Shown: in pieces, positions 43,571 through 52,972 of the stretch
Layout: each line of letters starts with the position of its first letter
Numbering within the stretch: position 1 is the first letter of the stretch
Assembly: GCF_013349955.1 (NCBI RefSeq)
Contig: NZ_JABVXC010000003.1
Coordinates: 1 to 64,000, forward strand
From: Onishia taeanensis
Lineage (GTDB): Bacteria; Pseudomonadota; Gammaproteobacteria; Pseudomonadales; Halomonadaceae
DNA length: 64,000 nt
Direction: 5' to 3'
Translations under genes and position numbers: made by a program
The notes under the pieces: generated by a model
Told to the model about the DNA's origin: nothing
Database searches by the model: none
The model's input: only the letters and a program-made list of their open reading frames with translations

Positions 43571-45288
43571 CAGGGCTCCGGGCGGTCGTTGGCAGGGGGC
43601 TGAGGAAAATCCGGTCGAGGCGGACAAGCAAATGGATAGCGCGGCAAGCGACGCGTCAGCCAGGCAAAGCACATGAACAGCGCCGCCACCGTTGCCAATA
43701 GCACCAGGGCAGTCGCCGCCGCGGTCTGCCAGCGATAGCTGCCAAGTTGCTGGTAGAGCAGCATCGGCAGCGTCGGCGCCGAGGGGCTGCCGAACAGGGC
43801 AATGACGCTGAAGTCGCCCAATGACAGGGTCATGGCATAGGCAAGGGCCAGCGCCGCCGGTCGCCGCAGCCGCGGCCATAGCAGCCAGCGAAAGCGCGCC
43901 AGGCCTTGAATATCGAGCTGATCGGCGAGCCGCCGCTGCGCCACCGGCAGGCCAAGCAGCGCCCCGCGCAGCACCTGCATGACGAACGGCAGGGCCATGA
44001 AGCCATTGACCAGCACCACCAGACCGTAGCCCTGCCAGCCGCCACCGAGCCGCGGACGCAACAGCAGGAAGAGCCCGGTACCCAGCACCAGCGCCGGTAG
44101 CACCAGAATCAGCTGTCCGCTGCCCTCCATCAGCCCCGCCGTCAAGCGCTGCCCGCGTGCGGCCAGCCAGCCGCGACCGGCGAGCAGGGCAAGCCCCAGC
44201 ATCAGCGCCAGGCTCCCCGCGCCGGCAGCCATGACGAGACTTCGCCCCAGCGCCGGCCACAGGCTCGACTGAGCGGCGAGATCGGTCACACCCCCGAGCC
44301 CCGCCAGCACCACCGCCGCCAGGGGCGGCAGCAACAGCAGTGACAGGGCCACGAGCCAGCAGCCATCCGTGAACCGCGAGACGCCCAGGGCGTCGCGGCG
44401 CTGCCAACGGCCCTGGAGCGGCATTGCGTCGTCGCCGGCCACCAGCGACGGCGCCCCGCCCTGACTGAGCGCCAGGGCCCAGAGCCCCAGGCAGATCGTT
44501 AGCTGGACGAGCGCCAGGAGTGCCGCCAGCGCCAGGTCGTTATCGAACTTCAGCGCCTGATAGAGCGCCACCTCAAGCGTCGTCGAGCCGGGGCCGCCGC
44601 CCAGGGTCATGACGATGGCGAAGCTAGTGAAGCACAGGGTGAAGATCAGCGCGGCGAGTCGCGGCAGCAGCCGCTTGAGGGCCGGCCATTCGAGGGTGCG
44701 CCAGATGGCCTGGCGTTGGAGGCCAAGCTGCGCCGCCAGCCGCCAGTGGGCGGCGGGGGCGCGTTCGAGTTCCTGCAACAGCAGTCGCGCGGCCAGCGGC
44801 AGATTGTAGAAGACATGGGCCAGCACGATGCCGGAGAGGCCATAGAGATAGCCCGCCGGCGCACCCGTCAGCGCCTCCCACAGCGGCGCCGCCCAGCCCT
44901 GACGGCCATGCACCGCCACCAACCCGAACAGCGCGATCAGGCTGGGGACCACCAGCGACAGTTCCATGGCACGCAGCAGCAAGCGGCGCCCGACAAAGCG
45001 CGGCCGCCTAGCCAGGGCCACCGCCACCGGCACCGCCAGAGCCAGCGAGACAAGCGTCGAGAGGCTGGCCTGCCAAAGGCTGAAGCGCAGCACGCCAGCC
45101 AAGTAGGGCTCCCGCCACAGGCTAGACGGCGAGACGCCGGGTGCCTGCACCAGCAGCGCACCAAGACTGCCAAGCCCCAGCCCGACCAGCGCCGCCAGCG
45201 CCGTGAGCCCGGCCCACAGAGGCAGCTGGGTCAGCCGCCGCTGGCCGTGAGGCGACGCCTTGCCCGCTGTTAGCGCCTCAGATGCCAT
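43570..45288 (-). CDS. thiP: Thiamine ABC transporter permease
   Basis: A 572-residue permease with two fused halves, each with about six membrane helices and an ABC-permease EAA loop (first LQELERAPAAHWRLAAQLGL, second around QVLRGALLGLPVAQRRLADQ). This double-length layout is typical of ThiP and FbpB-like permeases. It sits between thiB and thiQ, 42 bases after thiB, and overlaps thiQ, so the three form one operon. Confidence 0.92.
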   Translation of the reverse strand: MASEALTAGKASPHGQRRLTQLPLWAGLTALAALVGLGLGSLGALLVQAPGVSPSSLWREPYLAGVLRFSLWQASLSTLVSLALAVPVAVALARRPRFVGRRLLLRAMELSLVVPSLIALFGLVAVHGRQGWAAPLWEALTGAPAGYLYGLSGIVLAHVFYNLPLAARLLLQELERAPAAHWRLAAQLGLQRQAIWRTLEWPALKRLLPRLAALIFTLCFTSFAIVMTLGGGPGSTTLEVALYQALKFDNDLALAALLALVQLTICLGLWALALSQGGAPSLVAGDDAMPLQGRWQRRDALGVSRFTDGCWLVALSLLLLPPLAAVVLAGLGGVTDLAAQSSLWPALGRSLVMAAGAGSLALMLGLALLAGRGWLAARGQRLTAGLMEGSGQLILVLPALVLGTGLFLLLRPRLGGGWQGYGLVVLVNGFMALPFVMQVLRGALLGLPVAQRRLADQLDIQGLARFRWLLWPRLRRPAALALAYAMTLSLGDFSVIALFGSPSAPTLPMLLYQQLGSYRWQTAAATALVLLATVAALFMCFAWLTRRLPRYPFACPPRPDFPQPPANDRPEP

Positions 45289-45330
45289 GGCACGCGGCCA
45301 AGACCTGAGGGGGCCTGGTCTTCACCCGCA

Positions 45331-46344
45331 TCATCGGGTACTGGCGTTGAGCCATTCACGGATCCACTCGCGGCGATGGGCCTGCACCTCGTCGGGGGTG
45401 AAGGTGAAGCTCTCGGGCTCGATCAGTCGATCAAAGACCGCCGGGCGCTCCTCGCCGAGTTCGATGGCCGGGTACATGACGTTGCCAAGCGGTATATGGC
45501 GCTGGAAGTCCGCGGTCAGCACGAAATCCAGAAAGTCGCGAGCGAGCGCCGGATGCTCGCTGGTCTTGAGCATCGCGGCGGTCTCCACCTGCAGGTAGTG
45601 GCCCTCGGCGAATTCGGCGGCCTGGTAGCGATCGGTGTTCTCCACGGCCATGTGGTAGGCAGGCGAGGTACTGTAGGAAAGTACCATCGGCGCCTCGCCG
45701 TTCATGAACAAGGAGAAGTAGGCCTGGCTCCAGCCGCCGGTGACGGTCAGGACGTGATCGTTGAGTTTCTCCCAGGCGGCAGGCGCCTCGTCGCCGTAGA
45801 CCCGCTTCATCCACAACAGCAGCCCAAGACCGGTAACGCTGGTGCGGGGGTCCTGAATGATCACCTTGAGATCATCCGGTGCCGCCAGCAGCTCAGCGAA
45901 GCTCTTGGGTGGGTTGGGCAGGGCCTCGCGGTCATAAACGAAGGCAAAGCGCCCCCAGTCATAAGGAAGAAAGACGGGATCGTCCCACTCTACCGGCAGC
46001 GACAGGCGCGACAGGTTCGCCTGGTGTGGAGCCAGCAGGTCCAGGTCGCGGGCTTCGGCCATCAGGTTCATGTCCAGGCCAAGCACCAGGTCGGCGGCAC
46101 TGCCCTCGCCTTCCAGACGCAGCCGCTGCAACAGGTCGACGCCGCCCGAGAGCGCCACGAACTCGAGCCGGCAGTCGCCGCAGCGGGCCTCGAAGGCTTC
46201 CTTGATACCGGGGCCCGGGCCCCATTCGGCGACGAAGGAATCGTAGGTGTAGACCGTCAGGGTGCGCGGCTCGTCGGCCATCGCGGACACGGCGGCGAGC
46301 CCGGCCACCACCCCCAGCGCCGTGCAGATCGGCTTGGCATTCAT
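45331..46344 (-). CDS. thiB: Thiamine-binding periplasmic protein
   Basis: A 337-residue substrate-binding protein with a signal peptide (MNAKPICTALGVVAGLAAVS, cleaved after AMA) and the ThiB blocks LTVYTYDSFVAEWGPGPGIK, GLDMNLMAEARDLDLLAP and LPYDWGRFAFVYD. It captures thiamine or its phosphates for ThiPQ. A GAGGA sequence lies 12 bases from the ATG, a long spacing. No TPP-riboswitch sequence is visible in the 100 bases upstream, only a perfect hairpin (46368-46387). Confidence 0.93.
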   Translation of the reverse strand: MNAKPICTALGVVAGLAAVSAMADEPRTLTVYTYDSFVAEWGPGPGIKEAFEARCGDCRLEFVALSGGVDLLQRLRLEGEGSAADLVLGLDMNLMAEARDLDLLAPHQANLSRLSLPVEWDDPVFLPYDWGRFAFVYDREALPNPPKSFAELLAAPDDLKVIIQDPRTSVTGLGLLLWMKRVYGDEAPAAWEKLNDHVLTVTGGWSQAYFSLFMNGEAPMVLSYSTSPAYHMAVENTDRYQAAEFAEGHYLQVETAAMLKTSEHPALARDFLDFVLTADFQRHIPLGNVMYPAIELGEERPAVFDRLIEPESFTFTPDEVQAHRREWIREWLNASTR

Positions 46345-46367
46345 GATTGTGTCGGTTCCTCATGCGC

Positions 46368-46387
46368 AGGGCCCCAAGCGGGGCCCT
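46368..46387 (-). terminator. Hairpin between lon and thiB
   Basis: AGGGCCCC, loop AAGC, GGGGCCCT: a perfect 8-bp stem in the 100-base gap between the lon stop and the thiB start on the same strand. No T-run follows, so it may be a weak terminator for lon or a structure in the thiB leader. Confidence 0.45.
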
Positions 46388-46444
46388 CTCATGGTGATAG
46401 TGCGGCCAGTGGCTGCCCACGGCCGCTAGATAGCAGACCGGTTG

Positions 46445-48877
46445 CTAGAAGACGACCTTGGCCACGTCCTTGTACTGCTTGGCGAAGTGCACCGTCATGC
46501 CTTCGCGCAGGTAGTCCGGCAGCTCGGCGTAGTCGCGACGATTGGCCTCGGGCAGGATCACCTCGAAAATGTCGCTGCGCCGGGCGGCGATGATCTTCTC
46601 GCGGATACCGCCTACCGGCAACACCTGGCCGGTCAGGGTCAGCTCACCGGTCATGGCCAGAGAGCGACTGATGGACTGATGGCGCGCCAGCGAGAGCAGT
46701 GTCGTGGCCATGGTCACACCCGCCGAGGGGCCATCTTTGGGCGTCGCTCCCTCCGGCACATGCAGGTGGATGAAGGCGTCATTGAAAAAGTCAGCATCGG
46801 CACCGAACTCCCCCAGATGACCCTGCACATAGCTGTAAGCGATGTTAGCAGACTCTTTCATTACATCGCCGAGCTGGCCGGTGAGCTTGAAGCCGCGATC
46901 CAGGGCATGCACCTTGCCGGCCTCCACCGGCAAGGTCGCGCCACCCATCGAAGTCCAGGCAAGCCCGGTGACCACACCCTCTCCCTTGAGCACCGTTTCC
47001 TTACGGAACGGCGGCGCGCCGAGGAATTCCTCGAGGTTGTTGACCGAGACCTTGACCGTCTGCTGATCGTGCTCGAGCAGCTTGACCGCCGCCTTGCGCA
47101 CGATGCGGTGCAGCTGTTTCTCCAGTTGGCGCACGCCGGCCTCGCGGGCATAGCCCTCGATCACCTGGCGAAGCGCCGCATCGGTCAGATTGATGCGCTT
47201 CTTGGGGATCTTGTCGCGTTTGAGAAGTTTCGGCCAGAGGTGGTGCTTGGCGATGGCCACCTTTTCCTCGGCGATATAGCCGGACAGGCGAATCTGCTCC
47301 ATGCGGTCGAGCAGCGCTCCGGGAATCGAGTCCAGGGTGTTGGCGGTGCAGACGAACAGCACCTTCGACAGGTCCAGCCGCACATCGAGATAGTGATCGA
47401 GGAAGTCGACGTTCTGCTCCGGGTCGAGCACTTCGAGCAGCGCCGAGGCCGGATCGCCCTGGAAGGACTGGCCGAGCTTGTCGATCTCGTCGAGCATGAT
47501 CACCGGATTCTCGACTTCCACTTCCTTGAGCGCCTGAACCAGCTTGCCCGGCATGGCGCCCACATAGGTGCGACGGTGGCCCTTGATTTCGGCCTCATCG
47601 CGCATGCCGCCTACCGAGAAGCGATAGAACTCGCGGCCCAACGCCTCGGCGATGGAGCGTCCCACCGAGGTCTTGCCGACCCCGGGCGGCCCCACCAGCA
47701 ACAGAATCGAGCCGCCCACGTCGCCCTTGAAGGTGCCCTCGGCGAGGAACTCGACGATGCGTTCTTTCACATCGGCGAGGCCGTCATGGTCGCGATCCAG
47801 TACCGTGCGGGCGTGCTTGAGATCGAGCTGATCCTGGCTGGTGATGCCCCAGGGCAGCGAGGTCAGCCAGTCGAGATAGTTGCGGGTGGTGCCATACTCC
47901 GGCGAGCCGGTCTCGAGCACCGAGAGCTTGTCGAGCTCATCGTCGATGCGGCTCATCACCCGCTCGGGTACCTCGAGCTCGGTGAGACGCTTCCTGAAGG
48001 TGTCGACGTCGTTGTCGCGGTCGTCCTTGGAGATGCCCAGCTCGCGCTGAATCACCTTCAGCTGCTCGCGCAGGAAGAACTCGCGCTGGCGGTCCTGCAT
48101 CTGGGCGTTGACCTGATCGCTGATCTCGCTCTGCAGCTGGGCGACCTCGATCTCCTTGCGCAGCAGCGGCAGCACCTTCTGCATGCGCTCCATTACCGGC
48201 CAGGTCTCGAGAATGGACTGCAGCTCAGGGCCCTTGGCGGAGGTCATGGCGGCGGCAAAGTCGGTCAGCGGACCCGGCTCATGAGGGCTGAAGCGGTTGA
48301 GATAGTGCTTGAGTTCTTCGCCGTAGAGCGGATTGATGGGCAACAGTTCCTTGATGCCGTTGATCATCGCCATGGCATAGGCGCGGGTCTCGTCCTCGTC
48401 GGCGTTGACCGGCTCCTTGGGATAGCTGACCTCGACCAGGTAGGGCGGCTTCTTCGACAGCCAGCGCTGGATGCGAAAGCGCCGCATGCCCTGGGCGATG
48501 AACTGAATCTGATCATCCTCGCCCTGCACCTTGTGCATGCGCACGGCGGTGCCGGTGACCGGGAAGTGGCCGTAATCCAGTTCGTCGATCTCGGTATCGC
48601 CCACATAGGCGAGGCCAACCGTATGATGCGGCGTATTGCCCACGCGCTTGATAGTCTCTTCCCAGCGCGGGCGATGAATCACCAGCGGCTGTACCTGCGC
48701 CGGAAAGAAGGGACGGTTGTGAATCGGCAACAGGTAGATCCGCTCGGGAAGGTAGTCTCGAGTCGGCACCACTGCGCCACTTTCGATGTGAGCATCTTCG
48801 TCCGGCGTCCCCTCGTCGGAGGCCCGGTCATCGCGTTCATAAAAGACTTGCTGAAGATCGTCGTCGCGCTCGCTCAT
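46445..48877 (-). CDS. lon: ATP-dependent Lon-family protease, AsrA type
   Basis: An 810-residue cytoplasmic protease. The N-terminal LON domain begins [20 protein letters not shown], then a coiled region ([18 protein letters not shown]), an AAA+ ATPase (Walker [14 protein letters not shown], Walker B VIMLDEID) and a C-terminal protease domain with catalytic Ser in PKDGPSAGV and Lys in [11 protein letters not shown]. The N-terminus and overall sequence match Pseudomonas aeruginosa AsrA (PA0779) much better than the Lon next to clpX. A second, housekeeping Lon is therefore expected elsewhere. The start is ATG 48877 with AGGA 6 bases upstream; nine extra in-frame codons lie before it. Confidence 0.92.
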   Translation of the reverse strand: MSERDDDLQQVFYERDDRASDEGTPDEDAHIESGAVVPTRDYLPERIYLLPIHNRPFFPAQVQPLVIHRPRWEETIKRVGNTPHHTVGLAYVGDTEIDELDYGHFPVTGTAVRMHKVQGEDDQIQFIAQGMRRFRIQRWLSKKPPYLVEVSYPKEPVNADEDETRAYAMAMINGIKELLPINPLYGEELKHYLNRFSPHEPGPLTDFAAAMTSAKGPELQSILETWPVMERMQKVLPLLRKEIEVAQLQSEISDQVNAQMQDRQREFFLREQLKVIQRELGISKDDRDNDVDTFRKRLTELEVPERVMSRIDDELDKLSVLETGSPEYGTTRNYLDWLTSLPWGITSQDQLDLKHARTVLDRDHDGLADVKERIVEFLAEGTFKGDVGGSILLLVGPPGVGKTSVGRSIAEALGREFYRFSVGGMRDEAEIKGHRRTYVGAMPGKLVQALKEVEVENPVIMLDEIDKLGQSFQGDPASALLEVLDPEQNVDFLDHYLDVRLDLSKVLFVCTANTLDSIPGALLDRMEQIRLSGYIAEEKVAIAKHHLWPKLLKRDKIPKKRINLTDAALRQVIEGYAREAGVRQLEKQLHRIVRKAAVKLLEHDQQTVKVSVNNLEEFLGAPPFRKETVLKGEGVVTGLAWTSMGGATLPVEAGKVHALDRGFKLTGQLGDVMKESANIAYSYVQGHLGEFGADADFFNDAFIHLHVPEGATPKDGPSAGVTMATTLLSLARHQSISRSLAMTGELTLTGQVLPVGGIREKIIAARRSDIFEVILPEANRRDYAELPDYLREGMTVHFAKQYKDVAKVVF

Positions 48878-48973
48878 GATCCATCCTGTGATCCGGTTGG
48901 CCATATGACCCTAGGCCATGGAATGCGGGCGGCGGCGGCGAACTTCAAGTCATGCACTGCTTCGGGAACGAAC

Positions 48974-48999
48974 CGGGCCCAGCCAATGAGCTGGGCCCG
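48974..48999 (-). terminator. Hairpin downstream of the DUF945 gene
   Basis: CGGGCCCAGC, loop CAATGA, GCTGGGCCCG: a perfect 10-bp stem just after the DUF945 stop codon and upstream of lon. A T-run is lacking, so termination is likely but not certain. Confidence 0.6.
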
Positions 49000-49005
49000 A
49001 GTGCC

Positions 49006-50253
49006 TCACAGCAGTGGCGGCAGGGGACGGCCATTGACGCTCGGCCGTCCGTTTTCGATGAGGATATTCAGGCGTTCGGTGGTCATCGGCAGGCCCAACT
49101 GCATCACCGCCATCGGCGGCACATCCTGCCAGTCGAACTGGCCATTGAGTCGACGCACCCAGCGCAGGCGCTGCTTGGGCTGGTCCAAATCCTCGAACGA
49201 CAGGTTCTCGGCGCCTTCACCGTCGAAGGTCAGCTCACCACTCAGTTCGGTGTCCATGGAGAGCATGTCGCTCTTAACGGCGAGATGATCCAGCGTCAGT
49301 GTTGGCGAGTCAACGAATAGCGCCAGCAGCTGGGGCTCAAGGCGCTCGAGCAGAGCGGAGAACTCGGCATCGTTGAGCTCTTCGATGGGCGTTCCGCCAG
49401 CTGTCTCATCATCGAGGGCGGTCTCGAGGGTGCGGACCGCGTCAGCATTGATCTGCGACAGCGAGAAAGCGAGCTCACCGGAAAGAAGAGGCTCATCGCC
49501 GACCCGCGCTTCGCCGAGTTTGAAGGTACCGCCCAGCTGCAACTCCTCGGCACCGAGACTCAGGTCGCCCTGATAACTCAAGTCGACGAGTTCGACCGTG
49601 GGATTGTAATCCCGCGCCATCGTCAGGCTATCCAGTGCGAAATTCGCCTGCTGATCACGCTCCTGGCCCGTTTCGTCCTGTTGGTAGCGAGAAGTCAGCG
49701 TCAGGCGCCCCAGCTTCAGGCTTCCCTCCTCGTCACGAAACTCCAAGGGTGCAATCTCACCGTCCAGGTGCACGTCGTTAGGCTGCCCCTTGACGGTGAA
49801 AAAGCCACCTTGGCTGATCAGCCGGTCATCGGCGTCCTGGATGTCCATGGCAGAGAAATCGAGGCGCCCGGTGAAGTCACCGCTCAGGGTCTCGATCTCG
49901 GCGTGCCAGCGCGGCGGCGCCGCTTCAAGCTTATCGGCGAACAATGTCTGGTCGTCCGCAACGACTTCCATCTCGCCGGAAAGCCGCGTGCTGGTAAGCC
50001 CGTGGTTGGCCGTGTAGGGAAAACTCAGGCTAAAGCGCTCATCGCGCTTGAGGGTGAGAAGGATCTCACCGCTGGAGGTGAACCAGCCCTGCTCGATGTT
50101 CTTACGCTCGAACGTGACATCCTCGCTTTCCTCGAGGGACTTCAGGCCCCGCGCCAGCTCGTCATCGAAGCGTTCGCTCGAGTAGACCTGAGCGGCGAGA
50201 TAACCGCCACCCACTAGTACGACCGCCGTCACGGCCACGAGTCCCTTGCGCAT
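49006..50253 (-). CDS. DUF945 (YdgA-like) protein
   Basis: A 415-residue protein of the DUF945/YdgA family: one N-terminal membrane helix (KGLVAVTAVVLVGGGYLAAQ) and a large periplasmic part composed of beta-rich repeats, seen in E. coli YdgA. Typical segments are NIEQGWFTSSGEILLTL near the start and TLDHLAVKSDMLSMDTELSG near the end. The function is not established; sequence architecture recalls AsmA-like envelope proteins. Stand-alone gene with its own terminator-like hairpin. Confidence 0.83.
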   Translation of the reverse strand: MRKGLVAVTAVVLVGGGYLAAQVYSSERFDDELARGLKSLEESEDVTFERKNIEQGWFTSSGEILLTLKRDERFSLSFPYTANHGLTSTRLSGEMEVVADDQTLFADKLEAAPPRWHAEIETLSGDFTGRLDFSAMDIQDADDRLISQGGFFTVKGQPNDVHLDGEIAPLEFRDEEGSLKLGRLTLTSRYQQDETGQERDQQANFALDSLTMARDYNPTVELVDLSYQGDLSLGAEELQLGGTFKLGEARVGDEPLLSGELAFSLSQINADAVRTLETALDDETAGGTPIEELNDAEFSALLERLEPQLLALFVDSPTLTLDHLAVKSDMLSMDTELSGELTFDGEGAENLSFEDLDQPKQRLRWVRRLNGQFDWQDVPPMAVMQLGLPMTTERLNILIENGRPSVNGRPLPPLL

Positions 50254-50401
50254 TGTGTTCCCTCACTGGCAATGCTCATCGCTTGGCGATGATGAATGAA
50301 TGTCGATCGAGCGCTCTATCAGCGCCCCACACTGGCTAACTGGCTCACGCGGCTAGGCTGTGTTTGAAAAGTCGACGAGCGCAGTACTTTTCAGACATTG
50401 C

Positions 50402-50875
50402 CTAGTGCAACCACAGCCAAAGATGGATGGTACTCCAGGCATAGATGCCGGCCAGCACGTCATCGATCATGATGCCGAAGCCACCGGCCACACGCCGGTC
50501 GGCCCAGCGAATCGGCCAGGGCTTGTAGATATCGAAGACCCGAAAGATGGCGAAACCCCATAGCGCCGCCTCCCAGGAGAACGGCACCGCCGCCATGGTG
50601 ATCCAGTAGCCGACGAACTCATCCCAGACGATACCGGAATGGTCGTGGACGCCGAGATCCCGCGAGGTGCGATCGCACAACCAGATCCCCAGAAAATAGG
50701 CCACGACCACGACGCCCAGGTACCAGGACAGCGGCAGATCCGTCATCAACCAGTAGAAAGGGATCGCCGCCAGGGTCCCGAAGGTACCTGGCGCGAAGGG
50801 AACGACGCCGCTGCCCAGACCAAAAGCCAGGAAATGGCTGGGGCGTCGCCAGACGCTGCCCGGTGCACGATTCAT
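50402..50875 (-). CDS. pgpA: Phosphatidylglycerophosphatase A
   Basis: A 157-residue inner-membrane enzyme that dephosphorylates phosphatidylglycerol phosphate to phosphatidylglycerol. The family blocks FGSGVVPFAPGTFGTLAAIP and HDHSGIVWDEFVGYW (acidic catalytic region) and the C-terminal GGFGIMIDDVLAGIYA are present, with about four membrane helices. Its ATG overlaps the thiL stop as ATGA. Last gene of the nrdR-rib-nusB-thiL-pgpA run, the classical arrangement. Confidence 0.95.
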   Translation of the reverse strand: MNRAPGSVWRRPSHFLAFGLGSGVVPFAPGTFGTLAAIPFYWLMTDLPLSWYLGVVVVAYFLGIWLCDRTSRDLGVHDHSGIVWDEFVGYWITMAAVPFSWEAALWGFAIFRVFDIYKPWPIRWADRRVAGGFGIMIDDVLAGIYAWSTIHLWLWLH

Positions 50876-51825
50876 GGCGTTGCTCCTGAAAAGTGTTGCC
50901 AGCCCCCGGGGCCATGCGCTTCCACCCCCTGAATGCCGGGTGTGGCAGTGAAGCGTCCAATGACGGTCAGCGGCACCCCGAGAGCGTCGAGCGCCTGGCG
51001 AGCCGGCGCTAGGGCCTCTGCCGGCAGGCCGAGCAGCAGTTCGTAATCGTCACCGCCGCTAAGCGCCGCCTGACGGGCGCCCTCCCCCAGCCGCTCGACC
51101 AGGCCCTCGGCCAGCGGTAGTGCCTCAACCTCCAGCTCCACACCAAGTCCCGAGGCATCGCAGAGATGCTGAAGATCGGCGAGCAGGCCATCGGAAACGT
51201 CGATTGCCGCACTGGCCAGGCCGCGCAGCGCTTGCCCGGCAGCAAGGCGCGGCTCGGGCAACAGGTAGGCAGCCAGCAGCGGGTCGTCAAGCGAGCGCTC
51301 GCCTGACTGCCAGGCGGCCAAGCCCCCGGCCCCGCCGCCCAGCGAGCCGGTGACGACGAGCAGATCACCTTCAGCGGCACCGTGGCGAGTCAAGGCTTCG
51401 CCGGGCGGAACCTCACCCTGCACGGTGACGCTAACCGAAAGCGGGCCGCGGGTCACATCGCCGCCGACCAGATCGACTCCGGCGCGGACACATAGGGCAT
51501 CGAAGCCTTGGGCAAAAGGCTCGAGCCAGGCATCGTCGGCATGGTCGAGAGTCAGTGCCATCAGGCACCAACGGGGAACGGCGCCCATGGCCGCCAGATC
51601 GCTCAGGCTGACCGCCAGCGCCCGGTGGCCGATGACCGCGGCGGGCGCGGCATGTGGGAAGTGGACGTCAGCCACTGACGTATCGACGCTGACCGCCAGC
51701 TGATGACCGGGTGTAGGCGCCAAGAGGGTGCAATCATCGCCCACCCCCAGCACCACGCCGGTGCGGCGCGCGGGACGCGTGAAGTGACGGGCGATCATAT
51801 CGAACTCGCTCGGCGAGGCACCCAT
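50872..51825 (-). CDS. thiL: Thiamine-monophosphate kinase
   Basis: A 317-residue enzyme that phosphorylates thiamine phosphate to thiamine pyrophosphate with ATP. The PurM-type fold motifs are visible: VLGVGDDCTLL, AVSVDTSVADVHF, LAVSLSDLAAMGA, DLVGGDVTRGPLSV, AIDVSDGLLADL and ALSGGDDYELLL. I choose ATG 51825 (MGASPSEFDMIARHF) by comparison with E. coli ThiL. In-frame ATGs at 51852 and 51864 are also possible; the last is 2 bases after the nusB stop and could be used by coupling. None has a strong ribosome-binding site. Confidence 0.93.
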   Translation of the reverse strand: MGASPSEFDMIARHFTRPARRTGVVLGVGDDCTLLAPTPGHQLAVSVDTSVADVHFPHAAPAAVIGHRALAVSLSDLAAMGAVPRWCLMALTLDHADDAWLEPFAQGFDALCVRAGVDLVGGDVTRGPLSVSVTVQGEVPPGEALTRHGAAEGDLLVVTGSLGGGAGGLAAWQSGERSLDDPLLAAYLLPEPRLAAGQALRGLASAAIDVSDGLLADLQHLCDASGLGVELEVEALPLAEGLVERLGEGARQAALSGGDDYELLLGLPAEALAPARQALDALGVPLTVIGRFTATPGIQGVEAHGPGGWQHFSGATP

Positions 51826-51865
51826 GGACAGGCGTGGCGTCGGCTTTTGCATCGCGAGTGACATT

Positions 51866-52375
51866 TCAGCGACGGGCGCTGACCTCGGCATAGCGCAGAC
51901 GCGCCGCGAGCTTGTCGAGCAGACCGTTGATGTACTTGTGACCATCGGTGGCACCGAAGGACTTGGCGAGTTCAACACCCTCGTTGATCACGGCCCGATA
52001 CGGGACCTCGAGGCGCCGGGACAGCTCGTAGGTACCCAGTCGCAGGATCGCCAGTTCAATGCTGTCGAGATCCTCGAGACGACGATCGAGCAGCGGGCTC
52101 AGCGACGCATCCAGATCCGTCTGGAAACGCACCACGTTGTGGACCAGCTCATGGAACAGCGCCAGGTCGGCGATCTCCATGACCTTGTGCCAGTTTTCAT
52201 GGTCCTCGAGATCTTCATCGGCGATCTGGCTACGGAACTCAGCCTCGATGGTGCTGACCGGCTTGCCGGTCATCTGCCAGGTGTAGATGGCCTGAACAGC
52301 CAGCTCACGAGCCGCATGGCGGGAGACCTGGCTCTTCGACGGCGCCCGACGCTCATTGTTCGAGGAGCGGCTCAT
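51866..52375 (-). CDS. nusB: Transcription antitermination protein NusB
   Basis: A 169-residue helical protein that, with NusE, binds boxA in rRNA leaders for antitermination. Family segments: [52 protein letters not shown] and [20 protein letters not shown]. About 25 residues longer than E. coli NusB (139 aa) because of an N-terminal basic extension. Its ATG overlaps the ribH stop as ATGA. Confidence 0.96.
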   Translation of the reverse strand: MSRSSNNERRAPSKSQVSRHAARELAVQAIYTWQMTGKPVSTIEAEFRSQIADEDLEDHENWHKVMEIADLALFHELVHNVVRFQTDLDASLSPLLDRRLEDLDSIELAILRLGTYELSRRLEVPYRAVINEGVELAKSFGATDGHKYINGLLDKLAARLRYAEVSARR

Positions 52376-52854
52376 TCTTCACCTCCGAAATGCTTGAGCA
52401 GCGAGACCATTTCCATGGCGGCCATGGCGGCCTCGGCGCCCTTGTTGCCGGCCTTGGTGCCGGCTCGCTCGATGGCCTGCTCGATGGAATTGACGGTCAA
52501 CACGCCGTTGGCGATCGGGGTATCGAACTGCAGCTGCAAGGAGCCAAGCGCGGTGTTACAGCTGCCGGCGACATGCTCGAAGTGCGGCGTGCCGCCGCGA
52601 ATTACCGCGCCGAGAGCGATCACCGCATCCGGGCTAGCCACCTGGAGGGCACGCTTGACCGCTAGCGGCAGCTCCCAGGCGCCCGGCACATGGACGATGT
52701 CGATATGTTCGGCGTCCACGCCATGGCGAACCAGGCTGTCCACGGCACCTTCGACCAGGCTGTCGACCACATGGTGGTTGAACCGGCCGACCACGATCAC
52801 GTAGCGGCCATCGACATCGGTGAAGTTACCTTCGACTTGGGAGATCGGTTGCAT
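52372..52854 (-). CDS. ribH: 6,7-dimethyl-8-ribityllumazine synthase
   Basis: A 160-residue enzyme that condenses the pyrimidine intermediate with 3,4-dihydroxy-2-butanone 4-phosphate to lumazine, the penultimate riboflavin step. Motifs seen are [51 protein letters not shown] (catalytic His) and [17 protein letters not shown]. The start is ATG 52854 with AGGAAG 6 bases upstream. Confidence 0.96.
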   Translation of the reverse strand: MQPISQVEGNFTDVDGRYVIVVGRFNHHVVDSLVEGAVDSLVRHGVDAEHIDIVHVPGAWELPLAVKRALQVASPDAVIALGAVIRGGTPHFEHVAGSCNTALGSLQLQFDTPIANGVLTVNSIEQAIERAGTKAGNKGAEAAMAAMEMVSLLKHFGGEE

Positions 52855-52972
52855 GCTTGTCTTCCTGCTTGAATCTTCTACGCGCCCAGGAGGGCACTTC
52901 TCGGGTGTTGCGTTCGTTGCCGGGACGCCGCTCACGTCGAGCGGGCGCCCCGGGTATTACGATATCGAGGGC

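Noticed and set aside
43571..44407. 279-codon extension in front of ThiQ
   Set aside because: It is an alternate reading of the thiP gene on the same strand; the true ThiQ start at 43570 overlaps the thiP stop and fits the family length.
46345..46444. TPP riboswitch before thiB
   Set aside because: The conserved CUGAGA and ACCUGAUCUGG-type cores are not present on the minus strand; only a GC-rich hairpin is seen.
46442..49288. 948-codon plus-strand frame antisense to the lon gene
   Set aside because: A GC-rich shadow frame opposite lon, which has complete domains and motifs; the antisense product has no domain.
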